Positions 1-7,196 of a stretch of DNA of 20,736 bases are shown here, piece after piece (positions within the stretch are counted from its first letter, which is position 1; each line of letters starts with the position of its first letter). A program made the translations under genes and the position numbers. The DNA is from an uncultured Treponema sp. (GTDB lineage: Bacteria > Spirochaetota > Spirochaetia > Treponematales > Treponemataceae), in assembly GCA_938039145.1 (NCBI GenBank), contig CALHVG010000037.1, forward strand, positions 1 through 20,736, read 5' to 3'. The notes under the pieces are model-generated. The model made no database searches. It was given only the letters and a program-made list of their open reading frames with translations, and was not told the DNA's origin.

Positions 1-1060
1 GCCTTGGAAATTCGTTTATTACAAAAGAGCCGCCGAATAAAAAAGGAACGCCTGAATCCGATACAAACTTTCCGAGAGGCAAATCGTTCGGAAAGTTTTT
101 GTAGTGATGCACCGACATAGGAAACGAATATCTTAGGCAGCCTTCGCTCCATACTACAAGGTCTACTTTTTCTCCGTTTTCCTTGGCGTTTTTAAGTTCC
201 TTTGCCGTAAGAGACTGCGATATACGTATAGTTTCGTTATCGTCCGCTACTTTCCACGGATCTTTATTCTGCTGAACCATTATAGTGTTCAGGTATTTTT
301 GCACAGGACGTTTTTTTCCGCATTGGTATATACCGTACACCAACGATAAAGCCATAAGCGAGAGCCATAAAATCCATGTGTTTTCAAGCGGAAAAAAGCC
401 CGTATTTTTTCTTGCGCCGGATAGGAAGAATGTAATTTTGCGCTTTTTTTTGAACGGATTTTTCTTTACAAGGAACGCCGCCGTCTCCCAGATTAAAGGG
501 GATGCCATGACTGTAAGGAACGTTATTCCGTATGTTCCTGTTATGTCGGCAATCTGGATAAGAGTTTTGAAGTTGAACTGCGCCATCGAAAGAGTTCCCC
601 ACGGATAGCCTAAAAATCCGCAGGATTTTATCCATTCGTAAGAAACGTATACAGCAGAAAAATAAAGCGTCCTTCTTGGAACAAACGACGACCAAAGCGG
701 ACTTTCGGTTTTTCTTAGTGTTCCTGTACGGATTGTCTTTGCGTAAGGCACGTAAAGGAAAAGCCCTGCCGCAAATCCTTGAAAGGCTGTTCCGAAGCAG
801 GTGAAAAAAAGCGTTACGAAGGCGAATTCCTTGAAAAATCCCAGCCAGTAGCTTGAAAAAAGTTGCGTCGCGAATGTAAGCAGCGCAAAGTCCAACGCCG
901 AATCCATGTACGATTTATGTTTTGTGTGCAGGTGGTAGAACGGAATCAGGGACACGAACGCTATGGCAGGAGAGCCGAAAACGTATATGTCGTTCGGAAT
1001 CGCCAGTGAGATAAGGGCGGCGGAAAAAAGGACATAAAAAACTTGTAAAATTCTACTCAT
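1..1060 (-). CDS. lnt: Apolipoprotein N-acyltransferase (Lnt), N-terminal part, truncated by window edge
   Basis: Lnt transfers the third acyl chain to the N-terminal cysteine of lipoproteins in the inner membrane. I translated the minus strand from ATG at 1060; the frame stays open for 353 codons to the window edge. The first ~210 residues are hydrophobic membrane segments. The stretch GYPWGTLSMAQF matches the conserved PW region of the family. It is followed by a soluble segment with the nitrilase-like motif VDLVVWSEG; E306 sits where the family's catalytic Glu lies in a W-P-E motif, here W-S-E. The catalytic Lys and Cys would lie beyond the window and cannot be checked. No Shine-Dalgarno precedes the ATG. 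A TATAAA box 11 nt upstream suggests a very short or absent leader. Having Lnt fits the lipoproteins encoded elsewhere in the window. The family call is firm; completeness is unknown. Confidence 0.88.
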   Translation of the reverse strand, partial: MSRILQVFYVLFSAALISLAIPNDIYVFGSPAIAFVSLIPFYHLHTKHKSYMDSALDFALLTFATQLFSSYWLGFFKEFAFVTLFFTCFGTAFQGFAAGLFLYVPYAKTIRTGTLRKTESPLWSSFVPRRTLYFSAVYVSYEWIKSCGFLGYPWGTLSMAQFNFKTLIQIADITGTYGITFLTVMASPLIWETAAFLVKKNPFKKKRKITFFLSGARKNTGFFPLENTWILWLSLMALSLVYGIYQCGKKRPVQKYLNTIMVQQNKDPWKVADDNETIRISQSLTAKELKNAKENGEKVDLVVWSEGCLRYSFPMSVHHYKNFPNDLPLGKFVSDSGVPFLFGGSFVINEFPR

Positions 1061-1071
1061 TGAATTAATAT

Positions 1072-1077
1072 TTTATA
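1072..1077 (-). promoter_or_regulatory. Possible -10 box for lnt, nearly leaderless
   Basis: On the minus strand TATAAA lies 11 nt before the lnt ATG, which would place transcription start about 5 nt before the start codon. No good -35 match sits at 16-18 nt, and the intervening bases contain no purine-rich ribosome binding site. This is a weak call based on position and analogy with the other minus-strand promoters here. Confidence 0.35.
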
Positions 1078-1183
1078 AGAAGCCTCTAAGAACTCCGGTT
1101 TTTATAAGGCAGCTTTGAAAATCCGATGTCTTAACTTTCGATAATACAGAGAGTTAATACTCGGCGGCATCTCAGACAAATCG

Positions 1184-1214
1184 TTAGAGGCGAGTTTTTC
1201 GAGATGTCCTCTAA
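1184..1214. repeat. Inverted repeat TTAGAGG/CCTCTAA between divergent lnt and GHMP genes
   Basis: TTAGAGG at 1184-1190 is the exact reverse complement of CCTCTAA at 1208-1214, with 17 nt between. A further CCTCTAA occurs at 1083-1089, close to the lnt start. A second, weaker inverted repeat (AACTAC 1246-1251, GTAGTT 1264-1269) lies just before the GHMP gene. The 233-nt divergent spacer (1061-1293) therefore holds three copies of one heptamer. They may be operator sites or leader hairpins; nothing shows which. Confidence 0.4.
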
Positions 1215-1293
1215 ATAATATACAGACATTACGAAAAAACTCAATAACTACTTTTTCAATACGGTAGTTTTATGTGATAAGGATTTATTAGCG

Positions 1294-2484
1294 ATGGAAG
1301 AAATAAGGTCAGCCCACGAGGCGGAGTACGGAGCGCAGCCGGAGGTCATAACGACTTGTCCGGGGCGCTTTCATCTTATTGGCGAACATTCTTGGTTTTT
1401 CAAGGACAAGACGCTTTCCATGGCGGTCGATCTTCCCGTATACGTTTCCGTATCAAAGAGGAAAGATTCATCCCTGCGTTTCTATTTTGTGCAACTTGAC
1501 GAGCGTAAGAGGGGAAGCATTCCTTCCCTCAAACTGAAAAAAGAGGACAAATGGGCAAACGCCATAAAATCAATAATATACGGTTTTTTGTCGGGCGGCT
1601 TTGAGTTGTCGGGCATGGATTTCACCGTGTATTCGGACACGCTCCCGTCTGCCGGATTCGGGATAACAACCGCTATGAAGGTGGCGGCTTCTTTGTGTGT
1701 CAGGGAACTTTTCTGCCTTGACTGCGACATACCCCGTCTTCTTCAGGTCATAGAAAGAGGAAACAAGATTTTCCTCAGGCAGGCTAACCACGTGGCCGAC
1801 AATTTTTCCGCTCTTTTTTCAAAGAAGGGAAGCCTTATTGTTACCGACCACACAAAGATGAACTATACGCATTTTTCCGTTCCGTTCAGTGGGAAAAAAA
1901 TTCTTCTTGTCGATCTTAGAGTTCCCCGTGTCTCGCTTTGGGACGAATCCACTCTCTTTGAGCCGCAGAACGTCCTTCTTCTTGGGGACATGAGGGAGAC
2001 AAAGCCCAATGCGTTCGGCGGCTGGCAATATATAGAAAATGTTACGGATGTGAACGAGGAACTTTCCGTTGTGAGCGAGGACACAAGAAGGAAACTTCTT
2101 TGCATAATGAGGGAGCATCACGACGTGCTCGATGCCTTGAAGGCTCTTGAAAAGGACGATTTTTCCCGTTTTTCAAGAACGGTGAACCACAGCCACGAAA
2201 GCCTTAGGGATTTCTATGACCTTTCATGTCCCGAGATAGACTGGGTTTTAAAGCGTGTCGCGGAGATTGAGCCTAACCTTGAGAACATGAGGGAGCCTGT
2301 TTCCTGCGGACGAATAACCGGAAAAGGCTTCGGTCGTTGTATATACACTGTCCTTAGGGATTCCGATGTCCCTAAATTCATGGAAAAACTTTCAGAATAT
2401 GAGCATATATTCGGCTTTCATCCGTCGTGCCACGAGGTGCATACGGCTGACGGCGCGCGCATAGTTAAGGCTTTGGAAAGATGA
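1294..2484 (+). CDS. Galactokinase-like GHMP kinase family protein, divergent
   Basis: The 396-residue protein has the three GHMP-kinase landmarks in order. Residues 23-32 (PGRFHLIGEH) match the galactokinase N-terminal signature. Residues 118-127 (PSAGFGITTA) stand at the phosphate-binding loop. Residues 338-349 (CGRITGKGFGRC) match motif 3. The sugar-binding part of the signature, normally HTDYNGG, is HSWFFKDK here, and the usual GLSSSA of the P-loop is GFGITTA. D169 in HVADNF aligns by eye with the catalytic Asp of the CGxMDQ motif. Length is close to galactokinase (~380-400). The ATG is preceded by AAGGA at 1279-1283, 10 nt away. Its stop overlaps the surE start by ATGA, so the two are probably translationally coupled. 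The fold is well supported. Galactose as substrate is doubtful given the altered loops, so I give no gene symbol. Confidence 0.8.
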   Translation: MEEIRSAHEAEYGAQPEVITTCPGRFHLIGEHSWFFKDKTLSMAVDLPVYVSVSKRKDSSLRFYFVQLDERKRGSIPSLKLKKEDKWANAIKSIIYGFLSGGFELSGMDFTVYSDTLPSAGFGITTAMKVAASLCVRELFCLDCDIPRLLQVIERGNKIFLRQANHVADNFSALFSKKGSLIVTDHTKMNYTHFSVPFSGKKILLVDLRVPRVSLWDESTLFEPQNVLLLGDMRETKPNAFGGWQYIENVTDVNEELSVVSEDTRRKLLCIMREHHDVLDALKALEKDDFSRFSRTVNHSHESLRDFYDLSCPEIDWVLKRVAEIEPNLENMREPVSCGRITGKGFGRCIYTVLRDSDVPKFMEKLSEYEHIFGFHPSCHEVHTADGARIVKALER

Positions 2485-3224
2485 CTTTTCTTGTTACGAA
2501 TGACGACGGATTCGAAGCGGAAGGACTTAACGTTCTTTCCGAACGCATTTCCAGGGAACACAGAGTATTTGTCATAGCTCCGGACGGAAACCGTTCTGCA
2601 ATCTCGCACGGAATCACCATATACGAGCCTCTCAGGCTAAGGTGTGTAAGAAAAGACGTGTGGGCGTGTTCCGGAAAGCCTGCCGATTGTTCTGCCGTGG
2701 CTATAAAAAGCGATTTTCTTCCTGAAAAAATAGATGCTGTAATATCGGGGATAAACCATGGTGCAAATCTGGGAACGGACGTGGTGTATTCGGGGACGTG
2801 CGGAGCTGCAAGGGAGGCTGTTCTTTGCGGAGTTCCCGCCGTTGCCGTAAGCCTTGAAGCTGTTTCGGGAAAAATAGACCGTTTTGATGTCATGGCGGAT
2901 TTTGTCGCAAGAAACATCGAAAAACTCGTCTCTCTTTCGGATGCAGGGGAAAAATCTACTTTCGTGAACGTGAACGCCCTTTCTCTTTCAAAATACAAGG
3001 ACGCAGTGCTGACCGATGTTCTTTCGACTAGGAAGTACGATTCAAGGCTTTCGGTAAGTAAGGACGGAGACGAATATGTACTTCAGGGTGTGGGCGGAAA
3101 CCTTCTGCATAGTTTTTCGGAGGATTCCGACAACGGACTTTCCGAGCGAGGGTACATAGCGATTTCGTGCATACACGCCGAACCGTTGGCAAGCAAGGTA
3201 GACGGTATCGATTTTTCATTATAG
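2481..3224 (+). CDS. surE: 5'/3'-nucleotidase SurE
   Basis: SurE is a metal-dependent cytosolic phosphatase of nucleoside 5'- and 3'-monophosphates. The start TNDDGFEAEG places the metal ligands at D8 and D9. S39 in APDGNRSAISHG and N92 in VISGINHGANLGTDVVYSGT fall at the family's standard positions. CSGKPADCSA (63-72) and the AAREA stretch are also typical. All four metal ligands are present, and 247 residues is normal for the family. The ATG overlaps the last codon of the GHMP kinase gene, and GGAAAG just upstream can serve as ribosome binding site. A 25-nt hairpin follows the stop, before the next gene. In this operon it sits between a probable small-molecule kinase and two TPR proteins, which says little about a specific role beyond nucleotide housekeeping. 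Confidence 0.95.
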   Translation: MTFLVTNDDGFEAEGLNVLSERISREHRVFVIAPDGNRSAISHGITIYEPLRLRCVRKDVWACSGKPADCSAVAIKSDFLPEKIDAVISGINHGANLGTDVVYSGTCGAAREAVLCGVPAVAVSLEAVSGKIDRFDVMADFVARNIEKLVSLSDAGEKSTFVNVNALSLSKYKDAVLTDVLSTRKYDSRLSVSKDGDEYVLQGVGGNLLHSFSEDSDNGLSERGYIAISCIHAEPLASKVDGIDFSL

Positions 3225-3232
3225 AATGAGTG

Positions 3233-3257
3233 GTCCGAATCGTGTTTGAATTCGGAC
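3233..3257 (+). other. Intercistronic hairpin between surE and the TPR gene
   Basis: GTCCGAAT (3233-3240) and ATTCGGAC (3250-3257) form a perfect 8-bp stem with a 9-nt loop. It ends 10 nt before the next ATG, directly against the purine-rich GGGTGGGA that must act as ribosome binding site. No U-run follows, so an intrinsic terminator is unlikely. An mRNA stability or translation-modulating structure is more plausible. Confidence 0.5.
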
Positions 3258-3267
3258 GGGTGGGAAA

Positions 3268-3951
3268 ATGTCGGACACAAACATAATTTCGCAGGGAATA
3301 GGATTTTACAACAGCAGAATGTATTCCGATGCGCTCTCGTTTTTCCTTTCGCTTCCATCCGATTCCGGGGCGGATGCGGAAGATATTTCATATTACCTTG
3401 GACTTTGTTACACTAAGCTCAAACGTTACGAGGACGCTCTTTTGTATCTTGAGCAGGTTGTAACGTCCGGAAAAAATCAAGAGCGTATAAGGCAGTGCAG
3501 GTTTCTTCTTGCAATAATCTATGCGGTTACGGGACGAAAGAGGCTTGCAAATTTTGAGCTTGAAAAACTTGTGGACACAGGGTACAAGACCGCTGAGGTC
3601 TGCGCCGCAATGGCTTTCATCGCATGGGAGAACAAGGAGTTTGAGGCGTGCGAAATCCTTTATTCAAAATCGCTTAGCATAGACCCCGATAATGTTACCG
3701 CTCTCAACGGAATGGGCTACATTCTTGCCTGCCAGGAAAAAGATTTGACAAAGGCTCTTTCGTGCTGCAAGAAGGCTGTTGAATTTGCTCCAAAATCTGC
3801 GGCGTGCTTGGATTCGCTTGGCTATGTTTACTACAAACTTGGGCTTTTCAATGACGCAAAAAAATATCTTGAGCAGGCTGAATCCATTGACGGTCAGAAC
3901 GAGGAAATCGCAAGCCACATCAAAACCCTTATGCTTGAAAGCAACAACTAA
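3268..3951 (+). CDS. Cytoplasmic tetratricopeptide-repeat protein
   Basis: The 227-residue protein is built almost entirely of TPR helices. There is one unit at about residues 5-30, one at 38-70 (YYLGLCYTKLKRYEDALLYLEQ), degenerate units around 75-105 and 107-140, and two good ones at 141-175 (TALNGMGYILACQEKDLTKA) and 176-210 (CLDSLGYVYYKLGLFNDAKKY). It has no signal peptide or membrane segment. TPR arrays are protein-protein docking scaffolds; the partner is unknown. The ATG lies 10 nt after a hairpin, with GGGTGGGA as ribosome binding site. The next gene begins about 15 nt downstream and also starts with a TPR unit after its signal peptide. The two may therefore work on the same assembly on either side of the membrane, which is only inference from adjacency. 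Confidence 0.88.
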   Translation: MSDTNIISQGIGFYNSRMYSDALSFFLSLPSDSGADAEDISYYLGLCYTKLKRYEDALLYLEQVVTSGKNQERIRQCRFLLAIIYAVTGRKRLANFELEKLVDTGYKTAEVCAAMAFIAWENKEFEACEILYSKSLSIDPDNVTALNGMGYILACQEKDLTKALSCCKKAVEFAPKSAACLDSLGYVYYKLGLFNDAKKYLEQAESIDGQNEEIASHIKTLMLESNN

Positions 3952-3966
3952 AGGAGTCTTTTGGAA

Positions 3967-6033
3967 ATGAAAAAAAATCTTTTGCTTTTGCCCTTGATTC
4001 TTTCATTACCGATATGCGTTTTTTCGCAGGCATCCGCATACGCCGACCGCCTTTCAATTACTAAAGAGATAAGGACGGCGGAGGAAGGTTTTGCTTACGA
4101 GGAGTTCCGTCGGGGCGTTCAGGCGTTCTATCGGGGGACTTTCAACGAGGCGATTCTCCAGTTTGAGAAGGCTTTGACATACACTCCCACAGACAGCCGA
4201 ATCCTCGACTGGATGGGAAAAGCCTACTATTATTCCGGGCTTGAAGGAATCGCCTTGCAGGAATGGGAAAAGGCAAAAAATAACGGCTACGGCGGAATCC
4301 TTCTTGAGAACAAAATCCGGATAGTGGCGGAACGAAGGTTCACCCTTGAAGAAAACGGGATGGAAGACGTGTATACGGAATCCGGCTCGTATCCGGGAAC
4401 ATACAACGGAAACCTAATCTATACGGAGCCGGTTTCCATACTTCCGAACGGAAACGGAACTTTCTGGGTCTTGGCATACGGCTCGAACCAGCTTTTGCTT
4501 TTCAATGTGAACGGAACGGTTATAGACAGAATAACAGGTCCGTTGAACGGCTTTGACCATCCGCTTGACATGATAAGGCTTTCTTCCGGGAAAATCCTTT
4601 TGACAGAAACATTGGGAAACAGGCTTTCTGTGCTTTCGAAGAACGGTCGCTTTGAAAAATACATAGGCTCAAAGGGAAGGGGAAACGGTTCTTTCATCGG
4701 ACCGCAATACGTGGCGGAAGATTTCAGGGGGAACATATACGCTACGGATTACGGAAACCGCCGAGTGGTGGTCTTCGACAAAGAAGGAAACGCTCTTTTT
4801 GTCTTCGGTACTTCTTCAAAAAACTTTTCGGGGCTAAAAGGTCCTACGGGGATAGCCGTCCTTGGCGATTCTGTGTATGTGGCTGACGACGTAAAAGGCT
4901 GCATATACGAGTTTGACCTTGCCGGAAATTTTATCCGGAATCTTGTGCTTGAGGGAACTTTCAGAAGACCGGAATCGCTAAAAGTGTGGACGGACCGCCT
5001 TGTAGTCTGCGATTCAAACAAGGTAATCTCCGTGAATACGCATACGGGCGAGACTTTCGAGAACATGAATATGGGAAACGCCCCTTCAAGGATAACCTGC
5101 GCTATTCCTGACGTTAACGGAAATGTGCTTGTCTCCGACTTCAAGGCGAACGAAGTTTACGTTATGGCAAGGATGCAGGAACTGGTCGGGGGGCTTTTTG
5201 TCCAGATAGAGAGGGTGAACGCAAAGAATTTTCCGGACGTGCAGCTTGACGTGAAAGTCGAGAGCCTGAAAAGAAATCCCATCGTGGGATTGAAGGAAGC
5301 GAATTTCTACATAACGGAAGACAGACGGCCTGTGAACAAACTGAAATTCTTGGGTGCGGCTTCGGAAAACACTTACTGCGATGTTACTGTAATCATAGAC
5401 CGCTCGCTTTCCGACAGCCCGCTTTCCGACAGCATGGTTGAGACGGCGGTAAAATCAGTCGCAGAAGGCATGGACGGGAAGGGGACACTTCGTATTCTTT
5501 CTGCGGGGCTTTTACCTGTGGTGGAATTTACCGGAAATCCCAAAGATGTAAGGAATTTCAACGCATCTGCTCTGAAAACAAAAAAATCTAGCGTCGTTCC
5601 GCTTGACCTTGCTTTCCGCCTTGCCGTAAACGATCTTATAAACGCAGGGAAAAAACGCGCGGTTGTCTTTGTTACGCACGGAAACGTTACCGAGCACAGT
5701 TTTGAAAGATACAGCCTTTCCCAGACCGTAGCCTACATGAACAACAATTCTGTCATGTGTTCTTCGATATTCCTTAGCCGGGAAAACGTGAGCGAGGAGA
5801 CCGAATACATAATGAAGAACACCAAAGGGAAAAGCTATTATGTGTTCAGGGAAGAGGGATTGGCATCTTTGGTGGAAGACCTTTTGGACATTTCTCAGGG
5901 GAACTATTCATTTTCCTATGTGTCAACCTTGCCTACGAATTTCGGGGAAAATTTTCTTCCGGTCGAGATTGAATCTTATCTTATGAACAGGAGCGGAAGG
6001 GACGAGGGCGGCTATTTTTCTCCGCTAAAATGA
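3967..6033 (+). CDS. Exported TPR / beta-propeller / VWA-domain protein
   Basis: I chose ATG 3967 (688 residues) because AAGGAG (3951-3956) lies 10 nt upstream; the in-frame TTG at 3961 would leave only 4 nt. The protein opens with a signal peptide (MKKNLLLLPLILSLPICVFSQ). The lipobox is poor, so a secreted rather than lipidated protein is likelier, though LPIC could be read as one. A TPR unit covers about 40-105. Residues ~135-400 hold repeated GNGxF, GPxxVAxDxxGNIYxxDxGNxRVxVF-type strands of an NHL-like propeller. A small beta domain (426-470, GLKEANFYITEDRRPV) of the type found before VWA domains follows. A VWA-like domain (~473-655) has an intact MIDAS motif DRSLS around 478-482. The role is unknown; probably periplasmic or surface scaffolding. 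Its last 22 nt overlap the end of dinB on the other strand. Confidence 0.85.
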   Translation: MKKNLLLLPLILSLPICVFSQASAYADRLSITKEIRTAEEGFAYEEFRRGVQAFYRGTFNEAILQFEKALTYTPTDSRILDWMGKAYYYSGLEGIALQEWEKAKNNGYGGILLENKIRIVAERRFTLEENGMEDVYTESGSYPGTYNGNLIYTEPVSILPNGNGTFWVLAYGSNQLLLFNVNGTVIDRITGPLNGFDHPLDMIRLSSGKILLTETLGNRLSVLSKNGRFEKYIGSKGRGNGSFIGPQYVAEDFRGNIYATDYGNRRVVVFDKEGNALFVFGTSSKNFSGLKGPTGIAVLGDSVYVADDVKGCIYEFDLAGNFIRNLVLEGTFRRPESLKVWTDRLVVCDSNKVISVNTHTGETFENMNMGNAPSRITCAIPDVNGNVLVSDFKANEVYVMARMQELVGGLFVQIERVNAKNFPDVQLDVKVESLKRNPIVGLKEANFYITEDRRPVNKLKFLGAASENTYCDVTVIIDRSLSDSPLSDSMVETAVKSVAEGMDGKGTLRILSAGLLPVVEFTGNPKDVRNFNASALKTKKSSVVPLDLAFRLAVNDLINAGKKRAVVFVTHGNVTEHSFERYSLSQTVAYMNNNSVMCSSIFLSRENVSEETEYIMKNTKGKSYYVFREEGLASLVEDLLDISQGNYSFSYVSTLPTNFGENFLPVEIESYLMNRSGRDEGGYFSPLK

Positions 6034-7196
6034 CTTTTTGAAAACAGTCTTGCTTTCTGGATTTTAGTTTCGGGGTGCTTTGATTTTAATTTAAGCACCG
6101 CCTTCTCCAAAGCCATTTTCTTTTTCTCCCCGAAATCAAAAAGAACGCCTTGGTTTCCTTCGATTCCTTTTTCGACGTTCTGCACCCCGACCCCAAGAAG
6201 CCGTATTCCTTTTTCGACTGAGAATTTTTTTTCTAAAAGTTTTTTTGCCTTTTCAAAAAGCATATCGCCAGATGTTATGAACTCTCCCGTCTCTTGGACT
6301 GTCACCGTGGAAAAGTCCTCGAAGCGGATTTTTACGAACACCGTCCTGCTGCAGAGTTCTTCTTTTAGAAGTCTGAACATAAGCGAGTACGAAAGTTCCA
6401 TGAGGGCGGTTTCAGCCGCATATATGTCCTTTATGTCGAACGGAAAAGTGGTCTCGTTTGAAAGCGAATGGCTTTTCTTTTTTTCGCTTTCCGTTTCGAT
6501 TCCCCGCACGACATTGAAAAGGAATGTCCCCATCGCCTCTCCGAAGACCATCTTTAAAACTTCGATAGGTTTTTCGTGAACGTCGCGTGTCGTAAAAAAT
6601 CCTGAAGCGTTCATGCGTTCCAGCGTTTTTCCGCCTATTCCCCAGACTTTTCTAAGCGGAAGATTCAGCATGAACTTTTCTTCGTCGCCTTCTGGAATCA
6701 TGAAAAATCCATTCGGCTTGTTCACTTCCGAGGCAAGTTTTGCAAGATATTTTGTCGAGGCAAGACCGCATGATACTGTAAGTCCCGTTTCCGCAAGGAT
6801 TTCTGCCTGTATTTTTAGAGCAAGATCGGCTGAAGGTCCGAAAAGCATCTGCGTTCCGGTAAGATCAAGCGACGCTTCGTCTATCGAAATCTGGTCAATG
6901 TCGGGCGTGTAATTTGAAAGAATCTCCATTATTTTTGACGAGACTTCGGAATAATGCTTCATGTTTCCATGCACGTATATTCCGTTAGGGCAAAGTTCGT
7001 ACGCCCTTTGCGCAGGCATCGCCGAATGAACTCCGAACGCCCTTGCCTCGTAGCTTGCCGTTGAGATTACGCTTCTTCTTTCCGTGGGAAGCCCTCCGAC
7101 TATCACAGGCTTTCCTTTCCATTCAGGGTGATCGCGCTGTTCCACGGATGCGAAAAATGCGTCCATGTCCACGTGAAGGTATGTCTTTCCGCTCAT
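6012..7196 (-). CDS. dinB: DNA polymerase IV (DinB, Y-family translesion polymerase)
   Basis: Pol IV copies damaged templates without proofreading. The start MSGKTYLHVDMDAFFASVEQ is the Y-family signature with metal ligand D10. The second catalytic pair is D106-E107 in QISIDEASLDLTG; the residue after DEA is Ser where Tyr or Phe is usual. SCGLASTKYLAKLAS (142-156) and the helix-hairpin-helix LRKVWGIGGKT follow, then the little-finger domain. Q349-F355 (QGVLFDF) fits a beta-clamp-binding motif, set before a ~40-residue basic tail rather than at the extreme C-terminus. Length 394 is at the long end of normal. GGAG lies 6 nt before the ATG. The ATG overlaps the TGA of the upstream membrane-protein gene (ATGA), implying coupled expression. 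No LexA-type box is evident to me. Confidence 0.95.
   Translation of the reverse strand: MSGKTYLHVDMDAFFASVEQRDHPEWKGKPVIVGGLPTERRSVISTASYEARAFGVHSAMPAQRAYELCPNGIYVHGNMKHYSEVSSKIMEILSNYTPDIDQISIDEASLDLTGTQMLFGPSADLALKIQAEILAETGLTVSCGLASTKYLAKLASEVNKPNGFFMIPEGDEEKFMLNLPLRKVWGIGGKTLERMNASGFFTTRDVHEKPIEVLKMVFGEAMGTFLFNVVRGIETESEKKKSHSLSNETTFPFDIKDIYAAETALMELSYSLMFRLLKEELCSRTVFVKIRFEDFSTVTVQETGEFITSGDMLFEKAKKLLEKKFSVEKGIRLLGVGVQNVEKGIEGNQGVLFDFGEKKKMALEKAVLKLKSKHPETKIQKARLFSKSHFSGEK

Noticed and set aside
285..608. 107-codon plus-strand frame within lnt
   Set aside because: The minus frame encodes recognisable Lnt over the same bases; this one has no motif or start signal.
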